A stretch of DNA of 64,000 nucleotides from Brevibacillus brevis NBRC 100599 (GCF_000010165.1 NC_012491.1:2177501-2241500), one strand, 5' to 3'; numbered from the stretch's first letter, positions 44,009 through 52,358 are shown. The notes: generated by a model from the letters alone, not told the origin. Numbers and translations are program-made.

Positions 44009-44221
44009 ATGTGGATCAAATGGGTTACGATTCATGAATCGTATGGCCTCCCACGGATTGCTCAGGAATGTCGGCGTTATTTAGAAATGAAAGGAATTCG
44101 AGTCAGGCTTTTGTCCAAACAGACCAAAAAAGCAGGACATGTCTATACATTGCAAGTGCCGCTAGCTCAACAGGAGCAAGCAAAGGTGCTGCTACGCGAT
44201 TTTAAAAACACCCTGAAATAA
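44009..44221 (+). CDS. Small hypothetical protein upstream of splB
   Basis: A 70-residue soluble protein (MWIKWVTIHESYGLPRIA..., ending YTLQVPLAQQEQAKVLLRDF), perhaps a ferredoxin-like fold of the DUF2007 type (a short alpha/beta domain). It does not look like SplA, the small regulator next to splB in B. subtilis, so I leave it unnamed. ATG 44009 has AAGGATGGGG upstream; ATG 43994 is an alternative. Gap to splB is 73 bp. Confidence 0.6.
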   Translation: MWIKWVTIHESYGLPRIAQECRRYLEMKGIRVRLLSKQTKKAGHVYTLQVPLAQQEQAKVLLRDFKNTLK

Positions 44222-44294
44222 CGGGGCACAGCCATACTTCTCCTTACGTCCAGTCGAATGGCACGGGCATACTAGGTGAGGGAGGGATGAAGGC

Positions 44295-45368
44295 ATGGGA
44301 ACGACCCTTTTGGAAAGACCTGAAAAGACGGAGCAAAAAGGCAGCAAGCTGTTTGTTCCGGATTATATTTTCGTGGAGCCACATGCATTGAATTATCCAC
44401 TTGGGAAAGAACTGTATCAACGTTTTCAAGCAGAAGGGATTCCGATGCAGATGACGACCAGCCATAATCAGGTTCGTGGCATCCCTGGGGATACAGAAGT
44501 GGAGAAATATCGCAATGCGAAGCGGACGTTGGTCATTGGTGTACGCAAAACATTGAAGTTCGAGACTTCCAAGCCTTCCGCCGAATATGCCATTCCACTG
44601 GCTACGGGATGTGCTGCCCACTGTCATTATTGCTATTTGAACACCAATATCGGGACAAAGCCGTATGTTCGAGTGTACGTCAACACAGATGAAATTCTGG
44701 CACAGGCTGAGAAGTATATCCAGGAACGCCCGGGTGAGATCACTCGTTTTGAGGCAGCCTGTACATCCGATCCGGTTAGCATTGAGCATCTTACGGGCAA
44801 TTTGAAACGAGCGATTGAGTTTATGGGCCAGCAGGAGTTTGGGCGGTTGCGCTTCGTGACCAAGTTTCACCACGTGGATTCCTTACTGGATGCCAAGCAC
44901 AACAAGCATACCCGGTTTCGCTTCAGCATGAATGCCGACTATGTCATCAAAAATTTTGAGCCAGGTACCTCCAGCTTTCATCAGCGACTAGAGGCTGCAG
45001 GGAAGGTAGCAAAGGCCGGTTATCCGCTCGGCTTTATTTTAGCGCCTTTGTATTGGTTTGAGGGATGGGAAGCAGGGTATACCGATTTACTGGAAAGACT
45101 GCGTTCGCAGTTGGTTCCCGAAGCGATGGAGGATTTGACGTTCGAGCTGATCCAGCACCGTTTTACCAAGATTGCTAAAAGCTTGATCCTCCAGCGCTAT
45201 CCGAAAACGAAGCTTGAGATGAAGGAAGAAGAGCGCAAGTACAAATGGGGGAAATACGGGAAAGGGAAGTACGTCTATCCCGACATCCAAGCAAAGGCTT
45301 TGCAGGCCCATTTGGAAAGTGAAATTGCCCGACTGTTTCCACAGGCTCGCGTTGAATATTTTACGTAA
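44295..45368 (+). CDS. splB: Spore photoproduct lyase
   Basis: A 357-residue radical SAM enzyme, close to the length of B. subtilis SplB (342). The cluster motif is GCAAHCHYCYLNTN (CxxxCxxC, about residues 99-112), and the family's conserved Cys near the substrate is replaced in part by GAACTSDP-like EAACTSDPVSIEHL. It splits the thymine dimer-like spore photoproduct in germinating spores using SAM. It begins with ATG 44295 behind GAGGGAGGG. Together with uvsE in the same window it gives this region two UV-repair enzymes. Confidence 0.93.
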   Translation: MGTTLLERPEKTEQKGSKLFVPDYIFVEPHALNYPLGKELYQRFQAEGIPMQMTTSHNQVRGIPGDTEVEKYRNAKRTLVIGVRKTLKFETSKPSAEYAIPLATGCAAHCHYCYLNTNIGTKPYVRVYVNTDEILAQAEKYIQERPGEITRFEAACTSDPVSIEHLTGNLKRAIEFMGQQEFGRLRFVTKFHHVDSLLDAKHNKHTRFRFSMNADYVIKNFEPGTSSFHQRLEAAGKVAKAGYPLGFILAPLYWFEGWEAGYTDLLERLRSQLVPEAMEDLTFELIQHRFTKIAKSLILQRYPKTKLEMKEEERKYKWGKYGKGKYVYPDIQAKALQAHLESEIARLFPQARVEYFT

Positions 45369-45375
45369 GAACCAG

Positions 45376-45402
45376 ACTGCTCTCGATGAAGAGCAGTTTT
45401 TC
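45376..45402 (+). terminator. Terminator after splB
   Basis: ACTGCTCT (45376-45383) pairs with AGAGCAGT (45390-45397), followed by TTTTTCTTT. Confidence 0.9.
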
Positions 45403-45521
45403 TTTAGAAAAAGGAGTACCAAATGATACCAAACGACACAATGCGAATGTTTTCGACAAACGCTTACATACGTGCTAGAATATGGAGTGCTCTCATTTTC
45501 TTGAAAAGGATCGAAGCATAC

Positions 45522-46163
45522 ATGAAGTCCATATTGATTACCGTTGAGGGACCTATTGGTATTGGGAAAACCTCTTTATCGCGGGAACTAAGCCGTGCCT
45601 GCAACTTGCAGCTACTGGAAGAGATCGTGTACGAAAACCCATTCCTGGGTAAATTTTATGAAAATATTGCCGAATGGAGCTTTCAACTCGAGATGTTTTT
45701 CCTCTGCAATCGTTACAAGCAGTTGCAGGATATACATTCACAGTTCCTGAATCAAGGTATCTCCGTTGTTTCTGATTACAATATTTTCAAAAATACGATT
45801 TTTGCCAAACGGACGTTACAAGGAAATAACCTACCAAAGTACCTTAAAATTTATGATATCCTAACAGAGGATTTGCCTCAGGCCCATTTAGTGATCTACA
45901 TGACAGCTTCGATTGAAACCGTGATGAAGCGGATTGCGATGCGCGATCGCGAAATGGAGCGCAGCATGGATGTCACCTATATGGAGAACCTGATTGCGGA
46001 TTACAACGAGTTTATGGACGCGTTTGAAAAGCATCATCCGGATACTCCTGTCATCAAATTCGATTGTGACGATTTGGATTTCGTACATAGACCAGAAGAT
46101 TTAAAGTATGTACTGGATCGAATTGCACCACGGATTCAAGCGCTGATGGGACAAGAAGGATAG
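45522..46163 (+). CDS. dgk: Deoxyguanosine kinase-type deoxynucleoside kinase
   Basis: A 213-residue dNK-family kinase. P-loop GPIGIGKTSLSREL, the EWSFQLEMFFLCNRYKQLQD segment typical of B. subtilis Dgk, and DYNIFKNTIFAKRTLQ with the ERS-like lid. It phosphorylates purine deoxynucleosides for salvage. ATG 45522 (AAAAGGATCG upstream) is chosen; an in-frame ATG at 45423 adds 33 residues without a good site. It is followed after 42 bp by the second kinase, as in the dgk-dck order of Bacillus. Confidence 0.87.
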   Translation: MKSILITVEGPIGIGKTSLSRELSRACNLQLLEEIVYENPFLGKFYENIAEWSFQLEMFFLCNRYKQLQDIHSQFLNQGISVVSDYNIFKNTIFAKRTLQGNNLPKYLKIYDILTEDLPQAHLVIYMTASIETVMKRIAMRDREMERSMDVTYMENLIADYNEFMDAFEKHHPDTPVIKFDCDDLDFVHRPEDLKYVLDRIAPRIQALMGQEG

Positions 46164-46205
46164 GGAACAAGGGAAAAGTAAGCATGGGGATAAGGAGTTG
46201 CGTAC

Positions 46206-46898
46206 ATGTCGAGGTTTCAAAACAGCACGCTTCGTGAAAAATACGGGATACCAAACAACGCAGTGATTACGATCGGCGGGACAGTAGGGGTAGGAAAATC
46301 CACCTTTACACATGCCTTGGCAGATCAGCTCGGATTTCGTGTATCTGTAGAGAAGGTTGACAATAACCCGTATTTGGGCCGTTACTATAATGATTTATCG
46401 CGTTGGGGTTTCCATTTGCAAATTTTCTTTTTGGCGGAACGCTTCAAGGAACAAAAACGGATGTTTGATTATGGCGGCGGTTTTGTCCAAGATCGCTCCA
46501 TCTATGAGGATACCGGGATTTTTGCCCGTATGCTGTACGAGCAAGGCAACATGACAGAAGAAGATTACCGCACTTATACAGAGCTTTTTGAAGCGATGGT
46601 CATGACGCCTTACTTCCCGCATCCAGATATTTTGATCTACTTAGAGGGAAGCTTCGATGATATTATTGGTCGCGTAAAAGAGCGCGGGCGTCCGATGGAG
46701 CAACAAACGCCAGTGGATTACTGGCAAGATTTGTTTAGCCGCTATGATAGCTGGATTGCTTCCTTTACTTCCTGTCCGATTTTGCGGGTCAATATTAACG
46801 AATACGACGTTGTGGATGACCCATCTTCGGTAGAGAGCATTATTGCGCGGGCTGCTGAAAAAATTCGGCTTGGACGAGCTACCCGCTTTTCATCATAA
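46206..46898 (+). CDS. dck: Deoxyadenosine/deoxycytidine kinase
   Basis: A 230-residue dNK-family kinase. P-loop GTVGVGKSTFTHAL, EKVDNNPYLGRYYNDLSRWGFHLQIFFLAERFKEQ and FVQDRSIYEDTGIFARM match the B. subtilis Dck type, which phosphorylates deoxycytidine and deoxyadenosine. Together with dgk it forms a purine/pyrimidine deoxynucleoside salvage pair. The ribosome site AAGGAG precedes ATG 46206. A bidirectional terminator ends the unit. Confidence 0.9.
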   Translation: MSRFQNSTLREKYGIPNNAVITIGGTVGVGKSTFTHALADQLGFRVSVEKVDNNPYLGRYYNDLSRWGFHLQIFFLAERFKEQKRMFDYGGGFVQDRSIYEDTGIFARMLYEQGNMTEEDYRTYTELFEAMVMTPYFPHPDILIYLEGSFDDIIGRVKERGRPMEQQTPVDYWQDLFSRYDSWIASFTSCPILRVNINEYDVVDDPSSVESIIARAAEKIRLGRATRFSS

Positions 46899-46917
46899 AG
46901 ATCCTATGTCATAACAG

Positions 46918-46966
46918 AGCACCCCTGCATTTTGCCAGTAAGAGGCGGAAGCAGGGGTGCTTTGGT
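46918..46966. terminator. Bidirectional terminator between dck and the TetR gene
   Basis: AGCACCCCTGC (46918-46928) and GCAGGGGTGCT (46951-46961) pair perfectly over 11 bp; TTTGGTTTT follows on the plus strand. Confidence 0.85.
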
Positions 46967-46967
46967 T

Positions 46968-47558
46968 TTATTTGCTGCGATATCCTTCTAAGAGAAGGGT
47001 CATCGCTGCTGAAATTTCCTCAAGGGACTTCTCCTGATCAGGCGTCTCCGAAATCCAGAGCACGGCTTCGTTCATCGCACCAGACAGCAAATGCGTCAGA
47101 GCATCGATAGAAACGGGACGTAGGTACCCTTGCTCCTGCATCGTTTGAAGCTGCTCTCTGAGATGCCGCATGGAGTTTTCCTCGTCCATTCGGCGCCACT
47201 TTTCCCACCCGATGACAGCTGGGCCATCGATAAGCAAAATCCGCTTGTTCCGATGTTCGACGGCCGAGGAGACAAAGGCCAAGCAACCCAAGATCAATTG
47301 TTGCCAAGGCTCCTCACTTTTCGCAGCTTCCGCTTCTACGCGCTCTCCGATTTCTTGTTGGACAGAAGCCAGTACTGCCTCAAATAATCCTTCTTTGCTC
47401 CCAAAGTTATGGTATAGTGCGCCACGGGTCACCCCGGCTTGCTTCACGATGTCTTCCATGGCCGCATCCGCGTAGCCTTTTTTGGAGAACATCTCTCTTG
47501 CCACTTCGATCAGCTTTTGCATCGTCTGCTGTTTTTGCTCGGCTTTGGACATCTTCAT
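46968..47558 (-). CDS. TetR-family regulator
   Basis: A 196-residue TetR regulator. Helix-turn-helix: VAREMFSKKGYADAAMEDIVKQAGVTRGALYHNFGSKEGLFEAV. The C-terminal domain is of the TetR_C_AcrR-like group (LGCLAFVSSAVEHRNKRILLIDGPAVIGWEKW), often seen with multidrug or dioxygenase genes. It is downstream of the VOC gene on the same strand, 33 bp apart, and probably represses both from the 48056-48076 operator. ATG 47558 follows AAGGAGATCG. Confidence 0.9.
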   Translation of the reverse strand: MKMSKAEQKQQTMQKLIEVAREMFSKKGYADAAMEDIVKQAGVTRGALYHNFGSKEGLFEAVLASVQQEIGERVEAEAAKSEEPWQQLILGCLAFVSSAVEHRNKRILLIDGPAVIGWEKWRRMDEENSMRHLREQLQTMQEQGYLRPVSIDALTHLLSGAMNEAVLWISETPDQEKSLEEISAAMTLLLEGYRSK

Positions 47559-47591
47559 GGGATACGATCTCCTTACTTATTTCATGCCAGA

Positions 47592-48017
47592 TTAGACAGG
47601 GGCAACATAACTGTCAGCAAATGCTTCGGAAGGCGGGATTACCTTTATGATATCAAGTAAAATGCCATTAGGATCGGATGTAATAAAATGCCGCTGACCA
47701 AAATCCTCATCTCGAATGTCGAGATGGAGAGGAAGACCTGCTTTCACAATAAGCCTCTCGTATTCAGCGTCAACATCATCGACTTCGAAATTAAGGATAA
47801 GACCACCCTCTACAGGCTTTCGGAATCCTTGTGGAATGGTGTCATGAGAAGGATTTAAGATGGCGAGCTCAAAAGCTGGAGTGCTGCTCTGATTCTGCAT
47901 GCTCACATACCAGTCTGCTTCGAAAACAATATCAAATCCAAAGTGCTCTCGATAAAACTTCGAGCTAGTCTCAACTTGTTCTGTCAAGATGACAGGATAA
48001 AAGCTGTTCACTTTCAT
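47592..48017 (-). CDS. VOC/glyoxalase-bleomycin resistance family protein
   Basis: A 141-residue VOC protein with two beta-alpha-beta-beta-beta repeats: [33 protein letters not shown] and [54 protein letters not shown]. The E/H metal ligands of glyoxalase I are partly recognisable (His in QRHF, Asp in PNGILLDI). Metal and substrate are unknown. ATG 48017 is behind GAGGAGAG; the earlier reading to 48128 would overlap the operator. It is the first gene of the TetR operon. Confidence 0.85.
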   Translation of the reverse strand: MKVNSFYPVILTEQVETSSKFYREHFGFDIVFEADWYVSMQNQSSTPAFELAILNPSHDTIPQGFRKPVEGGLILNFEVDDVDAEYERLIVKAGLPLHLDIRDEDFGQRHFITSDPNGILLDIIKVIPPSEAFADSYVAPV

Positions 48018-48055
48018 TCTGGGTCTCTCCTCACGATTGGATGAGGTTAATTTAA

Positions 48056-48076
48056 CATACATACAGTATGTACGTA
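48056..48076. promoter_or_regulatory. Operator and promoter of the VOC-TetR operon
   Basis: ACATACATAC-A-GTATGTACGT is a 21-bp palindrome with one mismatch, typical of TetR/AcrR sites. On the minus strand it fills the 17-base spacer between TTACGT and TAAATT, so a bound repressor would block the polymerase. Confidence 0.65.
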
Positions 48077-48152
48077 AAGTGATTTCGCTTTTTTCAACAA
48101 AGAGTTTCCTACACTTTGCCACACGCAAATCGGCTACGGATAAACCCCGCTG

Positions 48153-48161
48153 TGGTATAAT
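48153..48161 (+). promoter_or_regulatory. Extended -10 promoter of the methyltransferase gene
   Basis: TGGTATAAT at 48153-48161 (TATAAT at 48156-48161 with an upstream TG). The -35 is weak. Confidence 0.6.
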
Positions 48162-48192
48162 AAGAACATCTTGGAATTAAAGGGGCTCAGAC

Positions 48193-48930
48193 ATGGCTGA
48201 AGAATGGTTTGAACGCAGCTTTCGCGAAGATTATGTGCTTGTGTATCGTCATAGGGACGATTCGGCCGCAGATGGAGAGATCGCTAATCTGTTGGAAAGA
48301 TTGCCGGTAAAGGACACAGGACGCGTACTTGATCTTTGCTGCGGGAGCGGGCGTCATTCGCGTGCGCTGGCTCGCCGGGGGTATGAAGTAGTTGGTGTGG
48401 ATTTGTCGCCTGTTCTTTTACAGTTGGCTGAGGAACAAAACACCTATCCACAGCTAAGTTTTGCCCGCTGTGATATGCGCGACATTCCGTTTCGCGAAGA
48501 ATTTGATATCGTGGTGAATTTGTTTACCAGCTTTGGGTATTTCTCCACAGATGAAGAAAATGCTAACGTTATTCGCAACATGGCACAAGCACTCAAAACA
48601 AAAGGTGAAGTGGTCATCGACTTCTTAAATGCAGCGTACGTCATCGATAACCTCGTGCCGCACTCTACCAAGGAAGTCAGTGGGATGTTGATTAAAGAAG
48701 AACGCTGGATCCAAGATGGATTTGTGAAAAAGCGGATACTGATTTCCGACGAGTCATCGAATGAACCGCGTGAGTATATGGAGCAGGTTCGCTTGTTTTC
48801 TGCCGAGCAAATGATTGCGATGCTAACAGAAGCGGGATTCGAAAAAATCCAAGTATTTGGAAACTATCTGTTTGAAGAATATGTAGCGCATGAATCACCT
48901 CGTATGATTTTTTATGCCGTGAAGCAATAG
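48193..48930 (+). CDS. Class I SAM-dependent methyltransferase
   Basis: A 245-residue methyltransferase. SAM motif I is VLDLCCGSGRHSRALARRGYEVVGVDLSPVLLQLA, motif II CDMRDIPFREEFDIVVNLFTSFGYF. The protein ends with a short beta region (LLTEAGFEKIQVFGNYLFEEY-like). Substrate unknown. ATG 48193 follows AAAGGGGC. The pterin dehydratase-like gene starts 76 bp after its stop. Confidence 0.87.
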   Translation: MAEEWFERSFREDYVLVYRHRDDSAADGEIANLLERLPVKDTGRVLDLCCGSGRHSRALARRGYEVVGVDLSPVLLQLAEEQNTYPQLSFARCDMRDIPFREEFDIVVNLFTSFGYFSTDEENANVIRNMAQALKTKGEVVIDFLNAAYVIDNLVPHSTKEVSGMLIKEERWIQDGFVKKRILISDESSNEPREYMEQVRLFSAEQMIAMLTEAGFEKIQVFGNYLFEEYVAHESPRMIFYAVKQ

Positions 48931-49006
48931 GGTGCGGATAACCTGTACGTCTCGTGAATATGATGGTGTAACAACCATTTATCGGGTAAAAGGGGGCATT
49001 GCTACA

Positions 49007-49291
49007 ATGAGCAAGCTGTCTTTGGAACAGGTCAAATTGTATCTGAGCAAGGTACCTGGCTGGAAGCTGGTAGAAGACCGAATGGCGCTATCACGCACGT
49101 ACCACTGTCGTGACTTTTCCACTGCAATCAGTTTCGTCAACCGTGTGGCAGAGATGCTTGAGCATGACAATCAGCATGTGGAAATTCATCTGGCAGGTGG
49201 CACAGTCACGTTTACATTAGCCACCCGCGAGGCAAAAGGTTTAACCGGCAAAGATTTTGCATTAGCCCAGACGATTAGCAAAGTAAGCTGA
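49007..49291 (+). CDS. Pterin-4a-carbinolamine dehydratase-like protein (degenerate)
   Basis: A 94-residue protein of the PCD/DCoH family (DFSTAISFVNRVAEMLEHDNQHVEI, TFTLATREAKGLTGKDFALAQTI). The family dehydrates 4a-hydroxytetrahydropterin formed by phenylalanine hydroxylase, using a conserved HHP motif. Here that position reads HDNQH, so one catalytic His and the Pro are missing. It may be inactive as dehydratase or bind something else. No phenylalanine hydroxylase is in the window. The start at ATG 49007 lies ten bases after a GGGGG run. Confidence 0.8.
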   Translation: MSKLSLEQVKLYLSKVPGWKLVEDRMALSRTYHCRDFSTAISFVNRVAEMLEHDNQHVEIHLAGGTVTFTLATREAKGLTGKDFALAQTISKVS

Positions 49292-49301
49292 CAGGCAAAA
49301 G

Positions 49302-49343
49302 AGAAATAGCCGCTTCTCACAGCGAAGCGGTGTTTCTTTTTGG
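49302..49343 (+). terminator. Terminator after the pterin dehydratase-like gene
   Basis: CCGCTTC (49310-49316) pairs with GAAGCGG (49324-49330), flanked by GAAA/TTTC, then CTTTTTGG. Confidence 0.8.
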
Positions 49344-49402
49344 CTTTTTAAGAGCTACTTTGTTATGATGGGCAGTATGAACCATTTCGGAGGGATTACA
49401 AG

Positions 49403-49723
49403 ATGGACATTCAACAACATGAGCAATTGATTCAAGTGTTGGCGGAGTATAAGAATCAAAAGGCTTCCGTGACTTTTACCCAATGGGATACTGATAGGGA
49501 AGAAGAGGAAGAGGTAACACAATTTCAAGCTCAGCTTCTGGAAACCAAGCTGACTGACAATGAATTTGAAGAAAAAGATCTCCTGCTCGTCTTTACGACA
49601 GAAGAGGGCGAAGAAATGGAAATCCTGATGGAGATTCCGGGTGATGAAGTAGATTTGGCTAGCTATGAGGAAGGCCATTTGCGAATTTTTGGAACAGAAG
49701 CGGAGATTGTTTTGCAAAAATGA
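49403..49723 (+). CDS. Small acidic hypothetical protein
   Basis: A 106-residue strongly acidic protein (many Glu; VTFTQWDTDREEEEEV, FEEKDLLLVFTTEEGEEMEILMEIP). No family recognised. ATG 49403 has GGAGGG upstream. It overlaps the next gene by four bases (ATGA), so the two are translated together; a role as a partner of the cysteine-cluster protein is plausible but unproven. Confidence 0.75.
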   Translation: MDIQQHEQLIQVLAEYKNQKASVTFTQWDTDREEEEEVTQFQAQLLETKLTDNEFEEKDLLLVFTTEEGEEMEILMEIPGDEVDLASYEEGHLRIFGTEAEIVLQK

Positions 49724-50484
49724 AAACGAAACGAGCTTTTCGTTATGTAGGCACGCCTGATCCCATGTCTGATAAAGAGGCGTACCACTGCGAAAAATAT
49801 ATAAAGAAACACAAGCATTCCTTGGTGAGAGCGGGACAATATTTGGTTGATGTATCAGCCCTCCATGCTTTGTTTCATTTGGACTGTTGGAATTGCAGGA
49901 CTGTTCATCGTGAAACCTGCTGTGAGGGTGGACAACCTTACGCTGTAGAAGAATGGCAGATTCCCATCATGGAGGGGGAAATCCCCTCTATCTCTGCTGG
50001 ACTTCAGGATGAGGCTGAACGCAATCATTGGCTTCTTCATGGGGTTTGGGATCGCAATGAGCCTCGAGGAACCATTCGTATGCGACATGGCAATTGTCTT
50101 TTTTATCAAGAAAACAATGGGCGTTACGGCTGTGCGATCCATGCTTATGCTGAACAGGCTGGTCGTGAAGTTGAGCCTCTCAAGCCATATAGCTGTCAAC
50201 TGTATCCAATCGACTTGATTGATACAGGGGAAGGGATCCTGCTAACGGCGGTTACCAACGAAACGTCATCCTTTTCCAGATGGGGTACGGATTATTTGGA
50301 GCAGTTTTACTGTGCCAGTCCGGCCCGCCGAAAGCTAGCTACGCATATAGACGACAAGCTGTTTGCACTAGACGGCTATCGGCCAGCCTATAAGTGGAAT
50401 CTGCCTTTGTTACGTTATATTTTGCAAGAAGAGGCAGAGAGGATCGAAGGCATACTTGGGAGCAGCTATCAATTGGAACGTTGA
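49720..50484 (+). CDS. Cysteine-cluster protein (YkgJ/UPF0153-like)
   Basis: A 254-residue protein with a zinc/iron-chelating cysteine pattern: LDCWNCRTVHRETCCEGGQPY near residues 50-70, then GNCLFYQENNGRYGCAIHAYAE and KPYSCQLYPIDL around 125-165. This C..C..CC..C..C.IH..P..C..YP layout is that of the YkgJ/DUF3109-type proteins thought to hold an Fe or Zn site. Function is unknown. It is translationally coupled to the preceding acidic ORF. Confidence 0.75.
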   Translation: MKTKRAFRYVGTPDPMSDKEAYHCEKYIKKHKHSLVRAGQYLVDVSALHALFHLDCWNCRTVHRETCCEGGQPYAVEEWQIPIMEGEIPSISAGLQDEAERNHWLLHGVWDRNEPRGTIRMRHGNCLFYQENNGRYGCAIHAYAEQAGREVEPLKPYSCQLYPIDLIDTGEGILLTAVTNETSSFSRWGTDYLEQFYCASPARRKLATHIDDKLFALDGYRPAYKWNLPLLRYILQEEAERIEGILGSSYQLER

Positions 50485-50540
50485 ATGCCTTGTGATATGA
50501 TGATGTATGCATCAAGTAGATTGATAAAGGAGCAACAGCG

Positions 50541-51050
50541 ATGAACGTCAAGACAACTCAAGAATCTCGTACAATTCAGGCATCACTGGTTCAGCCATCT
50601 GATACGAATTACCATGGTACTATTTTTGGTGGTACGATGATGGCTTATATAGATGAGGTAGCTGCAATCGCTGCGATGCGACATTCGCGTCGCCCTGTTG
50701 TGACAGCATCGATTGACTCGATTGATTTTCTTGCTCCCGTCAAAATGGGACATTCCATTTGCCTCGAAGCATTTGTTTCGTCAACGGGCAAAACGTCCAT
50801 GGAGATTTTCGTCAAAGTCGTCTCGGAAAATCTCCAGACCGGCAAGCGTATTTTGACCGCGACATCTTTTCTTACCTTTGTTGCTTTAGATGAGGAAGGG
50901 AATCCGACTGAGGTGCCAGCTATTGTCCCTGAAACAGAGGAAGAAGAGCGATTGATGGCCACTGCGGACGAGCGGAAGAAAATGCGCAAAGAACGAAAAG
51001 GGAATCTGCAAGATTTTGTGAGCCAATTGAACATCGAGAAAAGCATATAA
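50541..51050 (+). CDS. ykhA: Acyl-CoA thioesterase (YkhA-like)
   Basis: A 169-residue hotdog-fold thioesterase of the YciA/YkhA type (SLVQPSDTNYHGTIFGGTMMAYIDEVAAIAA, DFLAPVKMGHSICLEAFVSSTGKTSMEIFV). The GGTMMAYIDEVAA helix carries the catalytic Asp/Glu. It hydrolyses medium to long acyl-CoA and is generally housekeeping. The ribosome site AAAGGAGC precedes ATG 50541. The C-terminal tail is lysine/arginine-rich. Confidence 0.87.
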   Translation: MNVKTTQESRTIQASLVQPSDTNYHGTIFGGTMMAYIDEVAAIAAMRHSRRPVVTASIDSIDFLAPVKMGHSICLEAFVSSTGKTSMEIFVKVVSENLQTGKRILTATSFLTFVALDEEGNPTEVPAIVPETEEEERLMATADERKKMRKERKGNLQDFVSQLNIEKSI

Positions 51051-51065
51051 TTTTTTTAGTCTTCA

Positions 51066-51089
51066 CCCTGAGCGAACATTCGTTCAGGG
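51066..51089. promoter_or_regulatory. LexA-like palindrome in front of the aldo/keto reductase
   Basis: CCCTGAGCGAACATTCGTTCAGGG is a 24-bp near-perfect palindrome. Its core CGAACATTCGTTCA (51073-51086) matches the Bacillus LexA (DinR) box CGAACRNRYGTTYC at 12 of 14 positions. A TATAAT (51047-51052) lies just upstream. No T-run follows, which argues against a plain terminator. Confidence 0.4.
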
Positions 51090-51125
51090 AATTCTCGTTT
51101 ATTTATGAGGAGGAGGAATCGGGCA

Positions 51126-52046
51126 ATGAAGTACCGCAGATTAGGAAAAACGGATCTGAACGTATCCGTAATCGGTGTAGGTACCTGGCAATTTGGCGGG
51201 GAGTGGGGACTGGATTTCTCCCAAGAAGCTGTTGACCAGATTCTCGACAAAGCAAAAGATCTCGGCATCAACTTGATTGATACAGCGGAATGCTACGGAG
51301 ATCATCTGTCCGAACAGCTTATCGGGGGATATTTGAAAAAAAACCGCCGGGAAGACTGGATTGTGGCGACGAAATTCGGGCATCATTTTCACGACAAATT
51401 TTCTCGAACCAATCATTATGGAGCGGCTGAAGTTCAGCAGCAATTGGAAAAATCACTACAAGCCTTACAGACCGACTATATTGACTTGTACCAATTCCAC
51501 TCGGGACCTGACGAAGCATTTGACAATGATGACTTGTGGACCTACCTCGACAAGCAGGTGCAGGCAGGAACGATCCGCCATCTCGGACTCTCGATTGCGA
51601 AAAATGATAACATGCATCAAACATCTGCTGCTACTTCGGTAAATGCAAAAGCCATCCAGGTAGTTTACAATCGTCTGGATCAAAAGCCGGAAGAAGGTGT
51701 ATTTGCTTCTTGCCAGCAGCAAGACCTGGGTGTATTGGCTCGCGTTCCGTTGGCGAGTGGTTATTTGAGCGGAAAGTATAAGCCGGGTTCTGTATTCGGT
51801 GGAAACGATGTGCGACATCGACACGATCAGGAGCATGTCAACAAGCTGCTCCTCCAAGTAGAAGAAATCAAGAAAAATGAAGTTCCAGAAGGAATGGATA
51901 TGGCGCAGTGGGCACTGGCGTGGTGCCTCAAGCATCCGGCTGTCACGACCGTGATCCCAGGGAGCAAGAGCCCAGCGCAGGTAGAGGCAAATGCCAAAGC
52001 GGCTGACTATGTGAGCGATGAGCATCCACAAGCGATGTCGAAATAA
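51126..52046 (+). CDS. Aldo/keto reductase
   Basis: A 306-residue (alpha/beta)8 oxidoreductase. Catalytic residues are visible: IDTAECYGDHLSEQLIGGYL (Asp, Tyr), IVATKFGHHFHDKF (Lys), YIDLYQFHSG (His). The cofactor end reads VIPGSKSPAQVEANAKAADY. It reduces aldehydes or ketones with NADPH. ATG 51126 follows GAGGAGGAGG by about nine bases; ATG 51105 overlaps that site. Confidence 0.9.
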   Translation: MKYRRLGKTDLNVSVIGVGTWQFGGEWGLDFSQEAVDQILDKAKDLGINLIDTAECYGDHLSEQLIGGYLKKNRREDWIVATKFGHHFHDKFSRTNHYGAAEVQQQLEKSLQALQTDYIDLYQFHSGPDEAFDNDDLWTYLDKQVQAGTIRHLGLSIAKNDNMHQTSAATSVNAKAIQVVYNRLDQKPEEGVFASCQQQDLGVLARVPLASGYLSGKYKPGSVFGGNDVRHRHDQEHVNKLLLQVEEIKKNEVPEGMDMAQWALAWCLKHPAVTTVIPGSKSPAQVEANAKAADYVSDEHPQAMSK

Positions 52047-52060
52047 AAAGGATACGTGCC

Positions 52061-52358
52061 ATGACAACTTCCAAAAAAACGGTAAGAACTTGCGCGAATG
52101 GTCATTCATACAGGAAAAGCACGGATTGTCCGACTTGTCCAATCTGTGAGCAAGAACGTCAACCGGACACTGGCTTTCTTTCGGTTGCTCTCTGCACCAG
52201 CGAGAAGAGCATTGGAACACAATGGGATCACGTCCTTGGAACAGCTCGCAAGCTACAGTGAAAAAGAGATCCTGAAATTTCATGGGATGGGGCCAGCATC
52301 TATGCCGAAACTTCGGACTGCATTGAAGGAAAAGGGATTGTCATTCAAGAACGAATGA
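52061..52358 (+). pseudogene. Frameshifted zinc-ribbon/RNAP alpha-CTD-like gene
   Basis: Two overlapping frames join into one protein. The first frame from ATG 52061 gives MTTSKKTVRTCANGHSYRK..CPTCPICEQERQP..GFLS (a short zinc ribbon); the second gives LLSAPARRALEHNGITSLEQL..YSEKEILKFHGMGPASMPKLRTAL, a helix-hairpin-helix like the C-terminal domain of RNA polymerase alpha. Removing one G from TCGG at 52182-52184 gives FLS-LLSAP and restores one frame of about 98 residues. It is either a real mutation, a sequencing error, or (less likely) programmed frameshifting, since no slippery run is seen. Confidence 0.8.

Noticed and set aside
44268-44274. Sigma-G -10 box (CATACTA) before splB
   Set aside because: The -10 matches well, but the only -35-like element is 7 bases away instead of 17-18, and the start would fall inside the ribosome site.
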